The position numbers and the translations under genes were made by a program. DNA of 64,000 bases from an uncultured Verrucomicrobiales bacterium (GTDB lineage: Bacteria; Verrucomicrobiota; Verrucomicrobiia; Verrucomicrobiales; DEV007), in the NCBI GenBank assembly GCA_938082635.1, contig CALLLI010000036.1, positions 17,370 through 81,369 on the forward strand, in the 5' to 3' direction. Below the pieces are notes generated by a model that made no database searches, was not told where the DNA came from, and saw only the letters and a program-made list of their open reading frames with translations. This document shows positions 62,465-64,000 of this stretch, piece by piece; within the stretch, counting starts at the first letter, position 1, and every line of letters starts with the position of its first letter.

Positions 62465-63793
62465 ATGAAACGACGAACCTTTATTCGATCCACCGGAACA
62501 GCCGCTGCTGGCTCCGTTCTCACGCAAGCGCCTTTTATTCTCGCGGCAGACAAAGGTCTCAAGCGCTATCGCACCGCCTTAATCGGTTCCGGATGGTGGG
62601 GCATGAACATTCTTCGTGAAGCTCTCGCATTGGAAAAATCTCAAGTCGTCGCCTTGTGCGACGTCGATGCGGACGCCTTGGAAATCTCTGCTGAAGAGAT
62701 CGAAGACATGACCGGTGAAAAGCCTCGGATCTACAAAGACTTTCGCGAACTCCTAGAGAACGAGAAGCCGGAGATCGTCATCAACGCCACGCCCGATCAC
62801 TGGCACGCCTTGATCTCCATCGCCGCCATGGAATCTGGCGCTCATGTCTTCCTTGAAAAACCTACCGGGCACACGATTCAAGAAAGCCGGGCCGTATTAA
62901 ATACGGCCCGAAAAACTGAGCGCATTGTCCAGGTCGGACTGCATCGACGCATAGGACCGCATCACGTCTCTGGAATGAAATTCCTCAAGGACGGCAGCGC
63001 GGGCACGATTGGCTCCGTCAGGATGTTTGTCCAGAGCAGTGGCGGCACTGAGCAAGCAAGTCCTAACAGTGCGCCTCCAGAAGGATTGGATTGGGACATG
63101 TACTGCGGGCCTGCGCCTCTTCGCCCCTTCAATCGCAAGATCCATCCAGGCGGCTTTCGCAACTTTCTCGATTTCGCCAATGGAACGCTCGGCGACTGGG
63201 GCGTTCACTGGCTCGATCAAGTGCTGTGGTGGACGGAAGAGAAGTATCCCAAGCGCGTGTATTCAACTGGCAATCGACACGTTCGCGGCGAAGCCATCCT
63301 ATCAGAGAATGAACAAACCACCGACGCGCCCGATTCTCAGATCGCCGTGTACGAATTTGAATCATTCCATGCCACATGGGAGCACCGAAAGTACGCTGGC
63401 AAGGGCGCAGAGAACACCGGTGTCGGATGCTATTTCTATGGAAGTAAAGGCACCTTCCACATGGGATGGCGTGATGGTTGGACGTTCTACCCTTCCAAGA
63501 AAGGCGGCAAGGTCGTGCGCCAAGCCCCACAGTTTGATCATGAGAAGGACGGTCACAATGTGAAGATGCTCTGGGCGGACTTCCTAGCGGCCATCGAGAA
63601 CAACACCCGCCCAGTGGCCGATGTCGAGATCGGTCATTTGTCGACCAATCTCAGCCTGCTTGGCATGCTCTCTCTCAAAGTTGGCCGCAGCATTGCTTGG
63701 GACGGCGAGAAGGAGCAAGTCATCGGCGACCCAGAAGCAAACGCCTTGCTCAAGCGGGACTATAGGCAGCCTTGGGAGTATCCGAAGGTCTAG
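62465..63793 (+). CDS. Gfo/Idh/MocA family oxidoreductase (exported)
   Basis: KRRTFIRSTGTAAAGSVLTQAPFILA signal; RTALIGSGWWGMNILREALALEKSQVVALCDVD; FLEKPTGHTIQES. Confidence 0.95.
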   Translation: MKRRTFIRSTGTAAAGSVLTQAPFILAADKGLKRYRTALIGSGWWGMNILREALALEKSQVVALCDVDADALEISAEEIEDMTGEKPRIYKDFRELLENEKPEIVINATPDHWHALISIAAMESGAHVFLEKPTGHTIQESRAVLNTARKTERIVQVGLHRRIGPHHVSGMKFLKDGSAGTIGSVRMFVQSSGGTEQASPNSAPPEGLDWDMYCGPAPLRPFNRKIHPGGFRNFLDFANGTLGDWGVHWLDQVLWWTEEKYPKRVYSTGNRHVRGEAILSENEQTTDAPDSQIAVYEFESFHATWEHRKYAGKGAENTGVGCYFYGSKGTFHMGWRDGWTFYPSKKGGKVVRQAPQFDHEKDGHNVKMLWADFLAAIENNTRPVADVEIGHLSTNLSLLGMLSLKVGRSIAWDGEKEQVIGDPEANALLKRDYRQPWEYPKV

Positions 63794-63814
63794 TGTCGTG
63801 CGCGCTAAGTTCAT

Positions 63815-64000
63815 TTAGTTAAAGCTATCAGCAAGTTTCTCTAAGATTTGTTCTGGAGTCGCGACCCAGGCGAACGGTTTGGAGTCGTCGTTGTGGGTTT
63901 CAATGTATTGCATGATTGCCTCTTCAAGCTCTTTCACTGATCGAAAGCTTCCTCTCCGGATTCGTTGTGACGTGATCAATCCGAAGAATCGTTCTACCTG
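63815..64000 (-). mobile_element. IS630-type transposase C-terminal fragment (window-truncated)
   Basis: Reverse strand reads QVERFFGLITSQRIRRGSFRSVKELEEAIMQYIETHNDDSKPFAWVATPEQILEKLADSFN*, a canonical IS630 DDE transposase C-terminus. Confidence 0.9.

Noticed and set aside
1-64000. tRNA/rRNA genes, CRISPR arrays, prophage or defence islands
   Set aside because: Scanned intergenic regions by eye; no cloverleaf with T-loop/anticodon features, no repeat-spacer array, no phage structural genes or recognisable defence proteins. The holin-like ORF belongs to the YqjE-type family rather than a phage.

Overview
The window appears chromosomal and most likely comes from a Verrucomicrobiota-like (PVC) bacterium. 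That placement is inferred from gene content: DUF1501 and DUF1800 proteins, a Cys-type sulfatase, PEP-CTERM proteins, giant LamG/TSP3/PA14/FG-GAP secreted proteins, Ser/Thr kinase with ECF sigma, Gfo/Idh/MocA and PQQ-like propeller proteins. Housekeeping anchors are gap-pgk-tpiA, hisH and two PilT-type ATPases downstream of a YqjD/YqjE-like membrane cluster. No tRNA, rRNA, CRISPR array or prophage was recognised. The most interesting locus is 4.8-16.5 kb: an ECF sigma factor, a 1356-aa membrane-anchored vWA protein, and a giant (~2.3 kaa) multi-domain membrane protein. The vWA protein seems to carry short segments resembling the verrucomicrobial PilQ/GspD-like secretin, in permuted order. Other points: several reading-frame interruptions (a clean in-frame TGA in a ~2665-aa LamG/TSP3/lectin-DUF1800 protein, a C7-tract frameshift in a kinase, a frameshifted DUF1080-LamG gene, an ECF sigma remnant, a locally frame-swapped ORF), REP-like intergenic hairpins, tandem internal protein repeats, and an IS630-type element abutting or forming the stop codon of a Gfo/Idh/MocA gene at the right edge. 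All family calls come from reading motifs by eye; no searches were run.
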